Positions 37,601 through 45,241 of a DNA stretch of 64,000 nucleotides are shown here, in pieces. This DNA is from JAQIBY01 sp963676165 (lineage in GTDB: Bacteria; Bacteroidota; Bacteroidia; Bacteroidales; ML635J-15), in contig OY781043.1 of NCBI GenBank assembly GCA_963676165.1, forward strand, positions 3,658,001 through 3,722,000, read 5' to 3'. Within the stretch, counting starts at the first letter, position 1. Every line of letters begins with the position of its first letter. The notes beneath the pieces are model-generated. The model worked only from the letters and a program-made list of their open reading frames with translations, was not told where the DNA came from and searched no databases. Position numbers and translations under genes: made by a program.

Positions 37601-38352
37601 CGGGTCACTTTTGCATCCTCAAGCATTTTATCGATTTGCGTATAAAAGCGCTTTGATCCTTTGCTTGTGTGAACAAATAATCCAATGTTTCTTTTCGGTT
37701 TGAAAATGAGTTTCCCATTAAATCGGGTAATGTCGTGATAGCCAAAGTCTTTGAATTGGGAAACAGATTTGAGTAAAACCAATCTGTGATCTTCCAAATG
37801 ATACAATCCTACCTCCATCACATACACATATAGTTCGCCTGAAACTTTGAAAATATTCAGTTCTCTTCCCGGATCGTAAAACATACTTAGCTTTTCGTTC
37901 TGGTAACGATAAATGCAAGTATCAGATGCGAAATAAGTGCCCCCACACAAAGCAGTAACTTTTTTTATCTGTCCCGGTTTTTCAATTTCATTATTTAAAA
38001 TTGACACTAATTGTGTGCCTGAGCGAGTTTTTTTGAGATATCCCATCTGATTAAAGCCACCAACATATATTCTTTGATAGCAATCTACATCCAAGCGCGG
38101 AACTCCTACCATACGGATAATATCCCAAGTATGATTGTCATATTCGATAAGTCCGTCAGTATTACCAAAATACATTAATCCATCTTTATCCTGACTAATA
38201 TCAAAGTTTTGACTCTCATAACCATAGTCTTTTGATTCAAAATTTGTAATTTTGGGCACTCCTATGGGATTATACTGTGCGAATGCTGTAATTCCCAAGC
38301 ATAGGAAAAACAGTGTTAAGCCAGAACAGAGGGATTTTGGTCGTAATATCAT
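34660..38352 (-). CDS. Membrane sensor fused to adenylyl-cyclase and HD domains
   Basis: A 1230-residue protein. A signal peptide (MILRPKSLCSGLTLFFLCLG) leads to a periplasmic two-component-type beta-propeller and a Y_Y_Y-like domain (YQTKLEGFQENWTDWSN, NYVFKVRAKSPFG). A membrane helix (FAWWAFIFYVAFGLSLLYML) and a coiled coil follow. Residues about 841-1016 are a class III nucleotide cyclase: metal Asp848 (FADIQGF) and Asp892 (IGDAYM), purine-selecting Lys888 and Asp957 (YDIWG), and transition-state Asn964 and Arg968. The Lys/Asp pair points to ATP. Residues about 1056-1190 form an HD domain: YYHNLKHTVNV, His1100-Asp1101 and Asp1159. The ATG at 38385 is possible, but the signal peptide begins at 38352. 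It is divergent from the stress-protein gene. Confidence 0.87.
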   Translation of the reverse strand: MILRPKSLCSGLTLFFLCLGITAFAQYNPIGVPKITNFESKDYGYESQNFDISQDKDGLMYFGNTDGLIEYDNHTWDIIRMVGVPRLDVDCYQRIYVGGFNQMGYLKKTRSGTQLVSILNNEIEKPGQIKKVTALCGGTYFASDTCIYRYQNEKLSMFYDPGRELNIFKVSGELYVYVMEVGLYHLEDHRLVLLKSVSQFKDFGYHDITRFNGKLIFKPKRNIGLFVHTSKGSKRFYTQIDKMLEDAKVTRLLNYHNTYLIIGTEVNGIFVLDKQGKLVFHLTKSSGLADNHISNIFMDREAQLWVSTYNGISYIDFSSPFTYFTSDPRLNVSILSVAEHNKQFFLSTNQGVYFRQDTVRKINALNYTDFLTLFTKVENLNLRVKKLVSLNNHMYACTDYGLYIIEYGKARLLLEGDFEDVIESDFYHDQIYISSSNGLLLAQQNYDGSFDKIGYINNLDYSIRTIAETENGQLWLGSNNNGLFRVDFTKPGELSPVFIHIQRGYGLPENYDWIDVYKTRNGILFSTYNGVYRYNEKALFVKDSLMGINFTSGKNWIYPIHEDKHGNLWFSSGHKDTYKKNSGVAYWNPKSKTYKTKFSPFQLISDRTIESILHDEADITWYGSINGLIRYQESKQIQDTSSIPCILRHVSIENDSVILNKTVYTNENSVLSSPVVFTHRQRNIRFEFAAPFYRSGDDILYQTKLEGFQENWTDWSNEYYKEYTNLSSNNYVFKVRAKSPFGRISETTSFEFTIRPPLYFAWWAFIFYVAFGLSLLYMLSKQREFRHAKEKYELESIIATRTEELLNQKVQTERLVNRILPKRTVEEIRTKGKASSRRYEMATVLFADIQGFTKIAETTKPEVLIKQLDIVFKSFDQIIEKYDIEKIKTIGDAYMCAGGIPTPNNTNPIEVVLAAMEMQEIVSQINKEEGVDFKVRIGIHTGPLVAGVIGTQRIAYDIWGDTVNIASRMETHGEVGQVNISSSTYSHVKEFFHCMYRGKNPVKYKGDLDMYYIKCIRSELNKARGSISPNEDFIVKLQMVRLQDLQNDILEKLEKNLPKNLYYHNLKHTVNVFYQTETIARMEGVTERQMLLLKTAALFHDVGFLVSYDFHEEKGVEIARKTLPGYHYSQTQINQIAELILATKSPQKPQNLLQEIICDADLDYLGRPDFIPTSQNLFRELFERNKIGTIEQWNRLQMKFMEKHHYFTASARRLREPEKQKRLAELKKML

Positions 38353-38398
38353 TAATTTTATTAATTTTCGTGAATAAAAGTTCAAAATAAGAAATAAA

Positions 38399-39223
38399 AT
38401 GGAAAATAAAGAAAAAATCGTTGTCGTAACTTGGGATTTTACCGAAGTTTCGGAATTTGCACTGGCACATGCAGAACGCTATGCTTCAGTCTCTGGTGCA
38501 AAAATTCACTGCTTACATATTGCAAATACTAAACAAGAGAATAACGCATTGCAACAACAGCTTGAAAAAGAAGTGAGAAATGCTACCTCAAATGAAAACA
38601 TTGAAATTGAAGCCGTGGTTAAACATGGGAAAATATTTTCAAGCATTAATGAATATGCAGAATCAGTAAAGGCCGAATTAATTATTATGGGGACACATGG
38701 TCGTATTGGTACTCAAAAAATATTTGGAAGCAAGGCACTTAAGGTGATTGTTGGTTCTAAAATTCCTTTCTTGACAGTACAACGTAAGCCTGTCAATGAA
38801 TTTAAAGAACTTGTTCTTCCATTTGACGCAAATATTGAAGGTCGAGAAAAAATGAAATGGGTTGTTTATTTTGCAAACAAGTATCAATTAAAAGTGCGTA
38901 TCCTTAAGAAAGTTAGTGGTATTAAAGATATACAGCAAGTTATCAATAACAACATTGCATTTGCAAAACGGATTTTAGTTGAGAATGATATTCCTTTTAA
39001 AATTGAAATAGAAACAAATTTTAAAGATTTTGCAGACGAGACAGTTGCTTTTGCTGAACGGATTTCTGCAGGACTTATCATGGTAATGACAACAAAAAAC
39101 ATTGGACTGACAAATTATATGTTTGGTGCAGACGAGCAAAAAATTATTGCAAATAATTCTAAAATTCCTGTAATCTGTATTAATCCGCGCGAAGACTTAA
39201 CAAAACCAAGACTAATATCTTAA
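38399..39223 (+). CDS. Tandem universal stress protein (UspA family)
   Basis: A 274-residue cytoplasmic protein with two Usp domains. The first has VVVTWDFTEVSEFALAHAERYA and ends in the nucleotide-binding MGTHGRIGTQKIFGSKALKVI, close to the G-2x-G-9x-G(S/T) pattern of ATP-binding members. The second half (about 140-274) has KELVLPFDANIEGREKMKW and VMTTKNIGLTNYMFGADEQKI, a degenerate site. Its start is 46 bases from the start of the divergent cyclase gene, so the two may share control. The envelope cluster follows 71 bases later on the same strand. Confidence 0.92.
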   Translation: MENKEKIVVVTWDFTEVSEFALAHAERYASVSGAKIHCLHIANTKQENNALQQQLEKEVRNATSNENIEIEAVVKHGKIFSSINEYAESVKAELIIMGTHGRIGTQKIFGSKALKVIVGSKIPFLTVQRKPVNEFKELVLPFDANIEGREKMKWVVYFANKYQLKVRILKKVSGIKDIQQVINNNIAFAKRILVENDIPFKIEIETNFKDFADETVAFAERISAGLIMVMTTKNIGLTNYMFGADEQKIIANNSKIPVICINPREDLTKPRLIS

Positions 39224-39294
39224 TATTTGCGTTTTATATTGTAGTGCGATAGTTAAGAATTACAGTTTGTAAAAAGCGAAAAAAGTTGGATTGA

Positions 39295-42063
39295 ATGAAA
39301 AAATGGAAAGTCATTTTTGTCATTGTGTTGCTTGCGGCAATTGCTGCGCTTGCAGGATTAGGTCTGTTTGGGAACAAAGAGGATAGAACAGTCACTGAAA
39401 GTATTGGACTAATTCCTGTGGATGCAAATATGATTATTGAAATCAGAGATTTCGTTAGTCTTTCTGATCGTTTGAAAGAAGAACCTAACTATTGGACTGA
39501 TCTCTGTGGTTTTCCGAATGTTCAAAGTTTAAAGAGAAATATCAATTTGTTGGATTCTATCCGTTTACTGGGCAATGAAACTGGAAAACTGTTAGATTCT
39601 CAAACGCTGATTGTATCTATCCATGATGCTGGAAAGAATCAACTTGGTGCAATTTTCTTGATTCCAATTCCTGAAAGCATAAAGTCTGAAGCCTTGGTGA
39701 AGGATTTGCAGGCAATGTTTGAAGGGAAAGCAGATATTAAATTGAGAGAATACGATAATCATGATATATATGATTTGAAAATGTTAAAAGGTAAGCGTTA
39801 TGCTTTTGCTGTTGTTGATAGAAATTTAATTTGGAGTAGAAATTCTCTTTTGGTAGAGAAGGTTGTGCGCCAGTCGAATACAGATATTAGCTTGATTGAT
39901 AACGCCGATTTTCAAAACACGTATCGTACTGCCGGCGAAAAAGAAGTTGCAAATGTTTACATCAATCTGAATCGTTTGCGTAATCTTTTACTTCCGTTCT
40001 TTAATGAATCTATGGTAGATAAACATCCGGCATTTAATCAATATGCTTCTTGGATGACTTTGGATTTAAGTTTTAAGGAAAAGACAATCAACTTGAATGG
40101 CTTTGTGGCTGTGTCCGATTCTTCATCCATGTATTTGCAACATCTGATGGATCAGGAAAGCATAAATTCCGGATTTGAAACCATTTTACCGGAAGGAACT
40201 GCGCTTTTTTACACGCAAAGCATTAGTGATGTCAAGGAGTTTAAGAAAGTGAGAAAGGAGTTTCTTTCAGAAATCAAGTATTTGGATTATTTTGATGAAA
40301 ATGACATAAAAATTCAACAAAAAATTCATAGCAATATGGCTGATTTCGTTTACGGTTCAACTGAAGATGAAATCTGTTTCGCAATAAGTAACATCAATCA
40401 ACTTGATATTTTTCAAAATGCCTACTTGCTGATATCAACACAATCAAAGAGTAAAACTCAAGAAATGATAGAGGAACTATTGTCCACATATACGACAGAA
40501 ACGTCTCAAAATATGGACGATTATGTTTCTACTATTGATCTAGGAGTAAATCACCAATATCCTCTTTATCGACTACCTGTTGGGAATTGGCCGGGATTGT
40601 ATTTCGGAAGTTTTTATTCTGCAGTACAGGCTGATTATTGTATTGTGATTAATAATTACCTTGTGTTTGGCAGAAATAAAGCGAGTTTAACGCGGTTTGT
40701 GAATAGTGTGTTATTGAATAAAACACTTGAAAAATCACCTGCTTTTCAGGATTTCAAAAAGAATTTATCCCGACAATCTCAGGCGACTTTTTATGTGAAT
40801 GTTCAAAAAGCAATTCCTTGGATTCAGTCCATCTTGAATCAGCAATCAGCACAAAAATTGATGAAGCATGAGGCTATTTTACAGCATTTTCATGAATTTG
40901 CAGTACAGCAGGTTGTGAGTGAGAATATGATTTATCATAACATTGCAATCCAACATCGTGAAATACAGTTTGAAGCTCCTCATACTGTCTGGGAGAGTCG
41001 TTTGGATACTTCAGTTCGAATGAAACCTGTCATTGTTCTGAATCACAATTCAAACGAAAAAGAGATTATGGTTCAAGATGTGAATCATAATCTATACTTG
41101 ATTAATAAAAACGGCATTGTTCTGTGGAAAATTCCAATGGATGAGGAGATTGTTGGTGAGATTCATCAAGTTGATGCGTTCAAAAACAGAAAATTACAAT
41201 ACCTGTTTAACACACGCACAAAAATTTATCTCATAGATAGACTAGGAAACCATGTTGAAAGATTTCCTGTGAGTTTGCGTTCGCCTGCAAGTTGTGGATT
41301 GGCATTGTTTGATTACGATCAATCACGCGATTACCGAATTTGTGTTCCTACAGAGGACAAACAATTGTATATGTATAACATTGAAGGAAATCTTATTTCT
41401 GGATGGGAATTTGAGGGGAGTGAGCATCCCCTAACTATTCCACCGCAACATATACGTAATAAAAGTAAAGACTATATAGTGTTTCATGATAAGCATCGTA
41501 TCTATTTGCTTAATCGAAAAGGTGAAAGCAGAGTGCAACCTAAAAGACAGTTTTCTGCATCTAAACGGAACAAGTTCTGGTTTCAAGTCGGAAGCAATGA
41601 TAGTAAAGCTGTAATAACAACTACTGACAAGCGTGGTGTGGTTTTCCATACATATCTTGATGGTAATGTTGATACCGTTTTCTTTCATCCGTATAGTGAA
41701 AATCACTTTTTTATGTATCGTGATTTTAATGCAGATAGCAAACCAGAATACATCTTCTTTGACAATAAGCGCATGGAAGTTTATGATGAGAATAAAAAAG
41801 AGTTAATGACATACGATTTTGAAAATAACATTTCAGTTGAGCCGGATTATTACAAGTTTTCCTCCAGTAATCACAAAATTGGTATTGTTGATGAAAATGC
41901 GGCCAAAATGTATCTCATTAATCCCGATGGAAGCCTACATAAAGGATTTCCTTTAACAGGCTCAAGCCCTTTTAGCATAAGTTATATGGATGATCATTCA
42001 GATCATTTTAATCTTTTTGTTGGAGGCAAAGGGAAATTTTTGTATAATTATGAAGTTAAATAA
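39295..42063 (+). CDS. Membrane-anchored DUF3352-like protein with C-terminal propeller
   Basis: A 922-residue protein with an uncleaved-looking N-terminal helix (KVIFVIVLLAAIAALAGLGLFG), so it is probably fixed in the inner membrane facing the periplasm. Residues about 35-560 resemble DUF3352, with the opening IGLIPVDANMIIEIRDF and repeated segments such as ANVYINLNRLRNLLLPF and TFYVNVQKAIPWI. From about residue 580 short repeats of the type NLYLINKNGIVLWKIP, KIYLIDRLGNHVERFP and MYLINPDGSLHKGFPL suggest a beta-propeller. I cannot assign a function. The stop is ten bases before the next start, so it is co-transcribed with the lipoprotein gene. Confidence 0.75.
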   Translation: MKKWKVIFVIVLLAAIAALAGLGLFGNKEDRTVTESIGLIPVDANMIIEIRDFVSLSDRLKEEPNYWTDLCGFPNVQSLKRNINLLDSIRLLGNETGKLLDSQTLIVSIHDAGKNQLGAIFLIPIPESIKSEALVKDLQAMFEGKADIKLREYDNHDIYDLKMLKGKRYAFAVVDRNLIWSRNSLLVEKVVRQSNTDISLIDNADFQNTYRTAGEKEVANVYINLNRLRNLLLPFFNESMVDKHPAFNQYASWMTLDLSFKEKTINLNGFVAVSDSSSMYLQHLMDQESINSGFETILPEGTALFYTQSISDVKEFKKVRKEFLSEIKYLDYFDENDIKIQQKIHSNMADFVYGSTEDEICFAISNINQLDIFQNAYLLISTQSKSKTQEMIEELLSTYTTETSQNMDDYVSTIDLGVNHQYPLYRLPVGNWPGLYFGSFYSAVQADYCIVINNYLVFGRNKASLTRFVNSVLLNKTLEKSPAFQDFKKNLSRQSQATFYVNVQKAIPWIQSILNQQSAQKLMKHEAILQHFHEFAVQQVVSENMIYHNIAIQHREIQFEAPHTVWESRLDTSVRMKPVIVLNHNSNEKEIMVQDVNHNLYLINKNGIVLWKIPMDEEIVGEIHQVDAFKNRKLQYLFNTRTKIYLIDRLGNHVERFPVSLRSPASCGLALFDYDQSRDYRICVPTEDKQLYMYNIEGNLISGWEFEGSEHPLTIPPQHIRNKSKDYIVFHDKHRIYLLNRKGESRVQPKRQFSASKRNKFWFQVGSNDSKAVITTTDKRGVVFHTYLDGNVDTVFFHPYSENHFFMYRDFNADSKPEYIFFDNKRMEVYDENKKELMTYDFENNISVEPDYYKFSSSNHKIGIVDENAAKMYLINPDGSLHKGFPLTGSSPFSISYMDDHSDHFNLFVGGKGKFLYNYEVK

Positions 42064-42073
42064 ACCATTTATT

Positions 42074-43747
42074 ATGAAGAAACTAAGACTATTTGTTTTA
42101 CCACTAGTGCTTGTTGCCTTTATTTTAGGTACCAACTCATGTGTAAAAGACAGTTTCGATTTTGACCGCCTTTCAGGGGATGTTCATTATGAACCAAGTT
42201 TAGCAGCTCCAATAGCTTACGGTAGTTTGTCTATGATTGACGGGTTAAACACATATGATTCAGTTGGAAGAATCCGCAAAAATGATGACGGTTTTCTTTC
42301 TCTTTACTATTTTGATTATGCAGAATCTGATACTGTTTCTGTTTTGATGGATATCGGAGATCAACATGTTGGTTCAGTTACACCGGCTTCAGGTGTGGAC
42401 TTTACAGGATTTAATAATTCTGGAGATGTGCTAACAGTGAGTAGTAATGTCGATTTGCATTTCGATTTATTTAATCCTGATGCAGAACTTGATTCAATTT
42501 GGTTCGATGCAGGTTTGTTGAATATGGTAGCAACTTCTACCTATGAACACGGAATTCAACTGACTATTACATTTCCTACCATCACAAAAAATGGAGTACC
42601 TTTTTCTGATGTGCTGAATCTTTTACCTTATGGTAGCTCAGATGCAAGTTCCAACAACGATATGGATGGTTATGTTGCAGATATGACACAAACTGCATTA
42701 GGTTACAATGAGGTACCTGTCGAATTAGAAATTCGTTTTGTGCATTCTGGAGGGAACAATACAGGAAGCTTGAATTTAGATATTGATCTTTTGGGTCTAG
42801 ACCATGAAGCGATGTTTGGGTATTTTGGACACAATACATTGATCTATGAAAGTGGAAAAATTAAACTTGACTTATTTGATCCCGGAGAAGGTTGGGAGCT
42901 TGAAGATTTCTGGTTTGAAGATCCAAAATTCAAAGTGTTTTACGCCAATTCCTATGGTATTCCATCAAATTTCTATTTTGATACAGTTTATGCTTATTCT
43001 TCCTATTACGATCAGGACTATGATATTTTAGATTATGGTGCAGGTTTACCTATGGACTCTGTTTCTCCACATCAAATGTCTTATCCAACAATCTTTGGAA
43101 CAGAAGTAGAAGATAGTTTGATTTTGGATAAGGATAATTCAAATATTCGTGAAGTCATTACTCAACGTCCTGCATGGATTAAATTTATAGCTCATGCACA
43201 TACTAATCCAGGAGGAGATGCGGGACACCATAACTTTGTGTGGGATGATAGTAAATTCCGTGCCGATATTGAAGTCGAGTTACCATTATGGGGCTATATT
43301 GACCGTTTTCACGGCACTGACACCATGGATTTCAATATTGAAGAAGAATTTGAAGATCCAGGCGTTATTGAACGCTTATTGATCAGGTTAACCATTGATA
43401 ATGGTCTTCCAATCTTTGTGGAATCTCAAGCATATTTTCTGAATGAGAATTATGTTGTGATTGATTCCGTAATTCAAAGTGCTGATATCAGATTAATTGA
43501 AAGTGCGGAAGTTGATAATGATGGTCAAGTGATTAGCAAAACAAATAAAACCATTGATTTGGAAATCACAGGAGAGCGTTTAGAAACTATAATGGAAACA
43601 AAATATTTATTGTATAAAGCATCAGGATCAACCACCAATGCAATCAATGACGAAGTGATTAAAATTTATCCTGATTATGAGGTGGATTTTAATGTTGCGA
43701 TTGAAGCAGATCTTGATATAGAAGTCAATTTAGATACAATTCAATAA
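42074..43747 (+). CDS. Large lipoprotein of unknown function
   Basis: A 557-residue predicted lipoprotein; MKKLRLFVLPLVLVAFILG with lipobox LGTNSC puts the modified Cys near residue 23. The frame is open from 41990, but the signal peptide decides for 42074. The mature part is beta-rich and acidic, begins with DFDRLSGDVHYEPSLAAPIAYGS, and has long stretches of SDTVSVLMDIGDQ and LDLEITGERLETIM type. I do not recognise a domain. It lies between the propeller protein and the DUF5723 protein, with gaps of 10 and 27 bases. Confidence 0.75.
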   Translation: MKKLRLFVLPLVLVAFILGTNSCVKDSFDFDRLSGDVHYEPSLAAPIAYGSLSMIDGLNTYDSVGRIRKNDDGFLSLYYFDYAESDTVSVLMDIGDQHVGSVTPASGVDFTGFNNSGDVLTVSSNVDLHFDLFNPDAELDSIWFDAGLLNMVATSTYEHGIQLTITFPTITKNGVPFSDVLNLLPYGSSDASSNNDMDGYVADMTQTALGYNEVPVELEIRFVHSGGNNTGSLNLDIDLLGLDHEAMFGYFGHNTLIYESGKIKLDLFDPGEGWELEDFWFEDPKFKVFYANSYGIPSNFYFDTVYAYSSYYDQDYDILDYGAGLPMDSVSPHQMSYPTIFGTEVEDSLILDKDNSNIREVITQRPAWIKFIAHAHTNPGGDAGHHNFVWDDSKFRADIEVELPLWGYIDRFHGTDTMDFNIEEEFEDPGVIERLLIRLTIDNGLPIFVESQAYFLNENYVVIDSVIQSADIRLIESAEVDNDGQVISKTNKTIDLEITGERLETIMETKYLLYKASGSTTNAINDEVIKIYPDYEVDFNVAIEADLDIEVNLDTIQ

Positions 43748-43774
43748 ATGTTTTATCACTAGAAAACTGATGCC

Positions 43775-45211
43775 ATGCAAAATATAATAAGACGAACAAT
43801 CATTATTGCAATTTTAGGCTTACTTGCCATGAGTCTGAAAGCACAACAGGGAAACACTTTCTATTATATGAATAAGGTTTCTCAATCTAGCTATTTGAAT
43901 CCATCATTCAGTAGTCCTTATGATGTGACTATTGGTGGACTTATTGTTCCTGTTGTTGGACAAATTCCACCTCCTGTTTATTTTAATTATGCAAACAATG
44001 GATTTCAATTTAGTGATATTATCCATGAGGGAACAGGCGTGAAAGCCGACTCTCTGGTTATTGATCCAGAGCTGTTCCTTGCAAATTTAAAAACTGCAAA
44101 TCATTTGCGTTTTCAAATGTATTTTGATTTGTTCCATTTGGGTTTAAAGACATCAAACGGTTCACATTTGAGTTTTAGCATCACAGAACGTATTGATTAT
44201 GGGTTTACCCTGCCCAAAGATATGTTTGAGCTAGCTTGGTACGGAAACAATTATTTCCGTGAAAACAATGAGACAATTGTTTTAACAGATTTAGGTTTTC
44301 ATATGACTCACTATCGTGAAATTGCTGGTGGTTTTAGTACTGAAGTTATGAAGGGGCTTGAAGTTGGTGGTCGTGCAAAATTCTTGTTTGGAAATTCTAA
44401 TGTTCAAACGAAAATTAATGAGTTGACACTTTTTACCAACCAAAACGATTATGGTATTACTGCAGTTGCTGATATGTCAATTCAGGCAAATACTCCTGTT
44501 GATATTGAATACGATAAAGACTCTTTAGAGTTTACTATAGATGAGAATCAGTTTGATAACTACAATCCATTAGGTTATTTCTTTAATTTCAAAAACCCCG
44601 GATTTGCAATTGATTTGGGAGCTACTTATGAAATTAATAGTGATTTTTCAGCATATTTTTCTGTGAATGATATTGGTTTCATTAGTTGGAATGAAAATCC
44701 ACTTAGCCTTAGAACTGATGGCACTTTTACTTTCCGCGGAGTTGAAGTTGATTTCTTTGCAGATGAGGAAGAGTTTGATGAAAACATGGAAGAATTTACG
44801 GATTCTATATTAAATATTTTTTCTCCGGATCTTACAGATGGTAGTTATTTAACTTGGTTGCCAACGGATATGTATTTGGGAGGACAATATCATTTTCATA
44901 AAATGTTAGATTTTGGTGCACTTTACAGACTTGAGTTTTATAAAAAGAATGTATTGCAAAGTTTAACACTTTCAGCAAATTCAAATTTGACGCCATGGCT
45001 TTCAGCACACCTATCTTATTCCATTATGAATAACACTTACAATAATGTTGGTTTTGGTTTAATGATTCGTGGTGCAATGTTGCAATATTACATTGTGAGT
45101 GATAATATTATGGCAGCATTTAAACCAGAAAATGCCAGAAATGTCAACTTTCGGATGGGATGTAACTTAGTATTTGGTTATAAAGAAATCAAATCAGAAT
45201 CTCTACTGTAA
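43775..45211 (+). CDS. DUF5723 family probable outer-membrane protein
   Basis: A 478-residue protein with a signal peptide (MQNIIRRTIIIAILGLLAMSLKAQ). The segments SQSSYLNPSFSSPYDVTIGGL and LSFSITERIDYGFTLPKDMFEL, the strand-rich body, and the end NVNFRMGCNLVFGYK fit DUF5723, a Bacteroidota family predicted to form outer-membrane barrels. Together with the two genes before it, it could form an envelope-spanning set. Its role is unknown. Confidence 0.82.
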   Translation: MQNIIRRTIIIAILGLLAMSLKAQQGNTFYYMNKVSQSSYLNPSFSSPYDVTIGGLIVPVVGQIPPPVYFNYANNGFQFSDIIHEGTGVKADSLVIDPELFLANLKTANHLRFQMYFDLFHLGLKTSNGSHLSFSITERIDYGFTLPKDMFELAWYGNNYFRENNETIVLTDLGFHMTHYREIAGGFSTEVMKGLEVGGRAKFLFGNSNVQTKINELTLFTNQNDYGITAVADMSIQANTPVDIEYDKDSLEFTIDENQFDNYNPLGYFFNFKNPGFAIDLGATYEINSDFSAYFSVNDIGFISWNENPLSLRTDGTFTFRGVEVDFFADEEEFDENMEEFTDSILNIFSPDLTDGSYLTWLPTDMYLGGQYHFHKMLDFGALYRLEFYKKNVLQSLTLSANSNLTPWLSAHLSYSIMNNTYNNVGFGLMIRGAMLQYYIVSDNIMAAFKPENARNVNFRMGCNLVFGYKEIKSESLL

Positions 45212-45241
45212 ATCTTTTAAAAACATAGATTGCAGTCTTCA

